Shown here in pieces: positions 60,345-64,000 of a stretch of 64,000 bases of DNA. The stretch is from contig MU006111.1 of NCBI GenBank assembly GCA_010093705.1, positions 186,001-250,000 of the forward strand, written 5' to 3'. Under the pieces are notes generated by a model. The model saw only the letters and a program-made list of their open reading frames with translations, was not told the origin of the DNA and made no database searches. Source of the DNA: Patellaria atrata CBS 101060 (taxonomy: Eukaryota > Ascomycota > Dothideomycetes > Patellariales > Patellariaceae). Both the position numbers and the translations under genes were made by a program. Positions within the stretch are counted from its first letter, which is position 1. Each line of letters begins with the position of its first letter.

Positions 60345-62686
60345 ATGCCACCAAAAGGCAAAAAGAGCGCTGCAAGCGACAAGCAGAAGTCAGCGGAGGA
60401 TGAGAGAGAAGAACCCCTCCAGGCAGTGGTGAGTAGAGCGGTCTAGGTCCTTTCGCCAATTCCCACACTGAGACAGCGCAGATACTGGCAGATCCCTTCG
60501 AGACCCGCTTCAGTCCATTCACTCTCGAGCGACCACGAGTACGTTCCCTGCAGGGACCCAGTCAGACCATGGTGCGACCCGTTTGCTGACATCCTGGCAT
60601 AGTGTTTGCTCCCGCTCGCGAATATGCCGCTGATCGAATACACGTTCGAGTTCCTGGCTAATGCGGGCGTCGATGAGATTTTCGTGTATTGTGGTGCTCA
60701 TACGGAGCAGGTAGAGGATTATATACAGTAAGACCGCATAGCAGTTAGTTGAGGAGATAACTTGCGCTAACATGGTTTAGGGAATCAAAATGGTCATCTC
60801 GATCCTCCCCCTTCTCCAAGTTGGAGATAATACGATCGACGTCGCGATCAATAGGCGACGCAATGCGCGATCTAGACAAGAGGAATATCATGGGCGGAGA
60901 TTTCCTCGTAGTATATGGAGACGTCGTCAGCAATCTTCCACTGGAATCCGCACTAGCAGCCCATCGTGCACGACGCATGAAAGACAAGAATGCTATCATG
61001 ACTATGGTCCTGAGAGAGGCTGGAACGTCACATAGAACAAAAGCACATGGTACATGTCCCGTCTTTGTGGTAGACCCTACCAAGGAGAGGTGCATTCATT
61101 TCGAACAGATGCATCCAGGGCAACATAATAAGTTCGCTAATATTGATCCACAACTACTGTTGGACCACCAAGAGATCGAGATTCGACAGGACCTGATCGA
61201 TTGCGGGATAGATATTTGCACACCGGATGTACTTGCACTGTGGAGTGATAATTTCGATTATGAAGCTCCGCGGAGAGGTTTTTTACACAGTGTGCTCAAG
61301 GATTATGAACTTAACGGCAAGACAATACATACGCATGTAGTAAAGAATCACTACGCAGCTCGAGTGAGGAACCTACACGCGTACGACTCTGTCAGTAAAG
61401 ATATCGTCTCTCGCTGGGCTTATCCTCTATGTCCAGACAGCAATCTTCTTCGCGGTCAGTCATATCGATTACAGAAAGGCAACATCTATAAAGAAGACAA
61501 TGTCATACTCGCCAGATCCTGCGTTATCAATCGTAGATCAGTTATCGGTCAAGGGACGAGCATTGGTGAGGGTAGCGTTGTCTCTAATAGCGTCATCGGT
61601 CGTTCATGTATTATCGGTAGACATGTTACCCTCGATGGAGCTTACATCTGGGATCACGCTGTCGTAGGCGATGGTTCCGATATCCGCCAAGCTGTCATCG
61701 GCACCGAAGCCGCTATTGGACGGAACTGCAAGATCGAACCGGGCGCCCTGATCTCCCAAGGCGTCAGAATTGCAGATAACATGACCATCGCAGGTACGAG
61801 CAGGATCACGCGCACCAAACGCAAGCGAATGGACAAAGAGGAATTGTTCAGAGGAGAACCGGACCCCAAAGTGGTCGGTGAAGACGGCGACGGTTTCGAA
61901 TTCGTCGACTCGGACGCCGACTCCGACTCCGAAGACCTCGCCGAAGGTCTCGCTTCCACGGGACTGATATACAACCTTTCCGCGCTCGCCCTCTCCTCCG
62001 ACTCCATCTCCACGCTCAACTCCGACTCGGAGCTCTCAGACGACAGAACATCCCGCCACCATGCCGCCGACTCCTTCGCCTCCATAGCCTCCGACGACAG
62101 TCACGCGAGCCAACACGCAGAACACTTCCACAACGACGCCGCCGCCAGCATCTTCGACTCCCTCCAGAAGGGCGACGATACGTCTAACATCCAGCTCGAG
62201 CTCACGGCACTCAAGCTCAGCACAAACGCAAGCGAGCACCAGGTCCGTCGCGCCGTCGTCGCGGCCCTCATGCGGCGTCTCTCTCAACTCGTCGACGCCG
62301 GTGCCTCCCCCAAAGACGCCGTCAAGGGCCTCGTTGCGGGATATCAGGACCTCGTTAGACGGACCATGTTCGATAAGGAGACGGTGGGGAAGCCGGATCA
62401 GGTCGATTTCCTGCTGCTGGCGCAGATGGATTGTTTGGCGAGGAGACAGGGCGAGGTTATGCTTTTGGTGCTTTGTACCGAGCTTTATAGTGTTGATGTC
62501 ATCGAGGCGGAGGGCTTGGAGGCTTGGTGGATGGATGAGAGGGGTACGGCGACGGAGGAGTTGAGGAGGGTTAGGGAGCGCACGAGGCAGTTGATTGAGT
62601 TTTTGGGGGAGAGTGAAGAGGATGAGGAGGATGAGGAGGATGAGGAGGATGAGGAGGGTGAGGAGGATGGGGATGAGGAGGAATAG
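60345..62686 (+). CDS. GCD6: Translation initiation factor eIF2B epsilon subunit
   Basis: The catalytic guanine-nucleotide exchange subunit that recycles eIF2-GDP and is restrained by eIF2-alpha phosphorylation. Exons are 60345-60428, 60482-60538, 60603-60727 and 60781-62686, giving 723 aa. The nucleotidyltransferase-like domain starts ILADPFETRFSPFTLERPRC and LLPLANMPLIEYTFEFLANA. The left-handed beta-helix (I-patch) spans roughly 300-420 with hexapeptides such as VIGQGTSIGEGSVVSNSVIG. The C-terminal W2 domain carries QMDCLARRQGEVMLLVL and ends in an acidic tail made of EDEE repeats. An acidic Ser/Asp stretch separates helix and W2. All expected domains are present. Confidence 0.94.
62613..62683 (+). 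repeat. GAGGAT coding microsatellite in the GCD6 tail
   Basis: Imperfect GAGGATGAG repeats encode the acidic C-terminal end of eIF2B-epsilon. Length variation between strains would change the tail without breaking the frame. Confidence 0.85.
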
Positions 62687-63094
62687 GGGGGAGGGGATAT
62701 ACCCGGGTCTTTAAGTAGATAGGACACGAAGTCATTGTGGAGATAAATGCAGAGGTTAGGGATTTGAGCCAGATATGGAAGTTATATTCATTTCGAACCT
62801 ATCCTCCGTTGCTAGAAGCTTCTTTGTGAATATACATGCTTTTTTGAGAGAGAGAATATCAATGTTCGCCATTTTGGTTACGAGCCCTTGAACCTTCTGA
62901 AGCAAGCTGGATAGCTCAAGAACTTTGTCTTTGAGGACTTGCACTCGCACCAAGCACTCAATCAACTTGGTGAACCATACTAAATGACGGTGCACGAGTG
63001 GCTTCGCCTATAATCTACTCCCTAATTCATCATTCATCATTCATCAACTCGTCAACTCGTTAACCTCTCGTCTCGTCCACCAGCTCTACACTTT
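62687..63094. other. Intergenic between convergent GCD6 and the RING-like gene
   Basis: No gene is supported. A short CATTCATCATTCATCA-type repeat occurs near 63029-63044. Confidence 0.45.
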
Positions 63095-63949
63095 TCAGAT
63101 CGTCAACCTCCCCGTCCCAGCCCACCCATGCCACACACCGCCGACCTCAACCGCGAGATCCTCGGCACTCCTCCCCCTCGCATCCCTCAACCTCCTGATA
63201 TCGACCAAGCCCTCCTGACTCTCCCTCTGCACCCCTAACGCATCCGCTTCGAGCAACACCTCCTGCGGAAACCTACTCAGCTCCAACTCGGACGCCAACA
63301 ACAAAAGCAACCAGACGACCTCGCGGGCGCCGCCTTGCACCGCGGCATGGAGCCCGCTGCGGTGGTCCCCGAGGGGGTCCTGCGAGCGCAGCAGCGCGGT
63401 GCGGGCGGGTGAGCCGAGGGGGATCGCGTCTTCGGTGCTGGAGGACTCGTCTTCAAGCATGTGCAGGATCGAGGTCACGTCGTTGGAGGCGCAGAAGGTG
63501 AGGAAGGCGCGCGGTTTGAGGGCCTCCGGGTGCGTGCGGAGGTAGGATTCTTCGGTCAGTAGGGGCAGGATGTCGAGGTTGCGTTGGAGGCCGCCTTCGT
63601 TGTGCAGGGTGCAGGGGATCTTTGGGGAGGAGGGGGAGGTTAGGGGGGTGGAGCAGGAGGGGCAGGTGGGCGTTTGGTAGGCGTCTAGGAGACATTGCCT
63701 GAGTTAAGGTTAGCGGAGGTATTCTGGCATACGGTCTTTGGACTGTTTGTTGAGAGAGGTGTTGTGATGCTGAGAGGGGTCTTACCAGTGAAAGTGACAT
63801 CCACAGCCCAATTCTATATCGTCAGGTACGGTGTTTGGTTGCGCGGCGGAGGAACTGCTCCCCACCACTCCCTCCATCTGCATGTCCTCATCCTCGGATT
63901 CTTGCTCAATCTCCAGTGTCAATGGCTTTTGGCACGCGACACACGCCAT
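63095..63949 (-). CDS. RING-like zinc-binding protein with ankyrin-like C-terminus
   Basis: Two exons, 63949-63786 and 63698-63095, give 255 aa. The Cys/His pattern MACVACQKP, then GCGCHFHWQCLLDAY (joined across the 87-nt intron), then TCPSCSTP forms a RING/variant-RING-like cross-brace. The middle (LPLLTEESYLRTHPEALKPR, FLTFCASNDVTSILHMLED) and the segment GLHAAVQGGAREVVWLLLLL resemble ankyrin-type helices. RING-type domains usually recruit ubiquitin-conjugating enzymes, so a ubiquitin-ligase role is possible but not shown. The ligand spacing is irregular, so a structural zinc site is an alternative. I recognise it only as a conserved-looking fungal type, not a named gene. Confidence 0.65.
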
Positions 63950-64000
63950 TGCGTCTGTCGGAGCGTTTCATCTGCGGTGGAGCGAAACTGAGGTGGAAGA
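63950..64000. other. Window edge, upstream of the RING-like gene
   Basis: Promoter or leader of the preceding minus-strand gene; too short to interpret. Confidence 0.3.

Overview
The window is from a filamentous ascomycete (Pezizomycotina). Nearly every recognisable gene is a fungal housekeeping or regulatory gene broken by short introns (about 48-60 nt, GT..AG, mostly GTAAGT/GTATGT-like donors with CTAAC/ACTAA-like branch sites). A DIM-2-type DNA methyltransferase, a Zn2Cys6 regulator and an ATG26-type sterol glucosyltransferase also point to this group. I cannot name the genus from sequence alone. No rRNA, CRISPR array, convincing tRNA, intact transposon or virus-derived element was seen.

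Layout from left to right. 0.3-14.6 kb is gene-dense: VAC14 (+), LSM12 (-), 6-phosphogluconate dehydrogenase GND1 (-), an RBM42-like RRM protein (+), V-ATPase assembly factor VMA12 (+), mitochondrial MTF2 (-) and the WD40 protein CMR1 (+). 15.7-19.5 kb holds the DNA cytosine methyltransferase DIM-2 (+). After a long gene-poor stretch comes the mitotic phosphatase CDC25 (+, 23.2-25.1 kb). 25-31 kb is sparse: an orphan GC-rich ORF with a helix-turn-helix-like C-terminus (-, 27.2-27.75 kb) and a decayed gene combining a STAND-type N-terminal domain and a ubiquitin-like domain (-, 28.8-29.9 kb). 31.4-36 kb carries an alpha/beta hydrolase (+, frame broken at a poly-C run), ubiquitin-eS31 fusion RPS31 (-) and an ACE2/SWI5-type zinc finger factor (+). 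38.5-50 kb has AUR1 (+), POL5 (+) and ATG26 (-). 50.5-60 kb has a Zn2Cys6 regulator (+), a PRX5-type peroxiredoxin (-) and SKN7 (+). 60.3-64 kb has eIF2B-epsilon GCD6 (+) and a RING-like/ankyrin-like protein (-).

The genes do not form a biosynthetic cluster or operon. A few share themes by function: membrane-lipid and vacuole biology (VAC14, VMA12, AUR1, ATG26), oxidative stress (GND1 for NADPH, PRX5, SKN7), and the cell cycle (CDC25, ACE2/SWI5-like). Their proximity looks incidental. I found no clear new multi-gene system. The most interesting signals are small-scale: a 5-nt micro-exon rebuilding the nucleotide-binding motif of GND1, an upstream ORF in the same transcript, an in-frame 54-nt stop-containing intron in DIM-2, a separately spliced 39-nt exon encoding an acidic/hydrophobic tail on the Zn2Cys6 regulator, the decayed STAND-N/ubiquitin-like gene, the orphan HTH protein, and two non-obvious tandem repeats. 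All exon boundaries were placed by eye from frame, splice sites and family conservation, and are unverified by RNA data.
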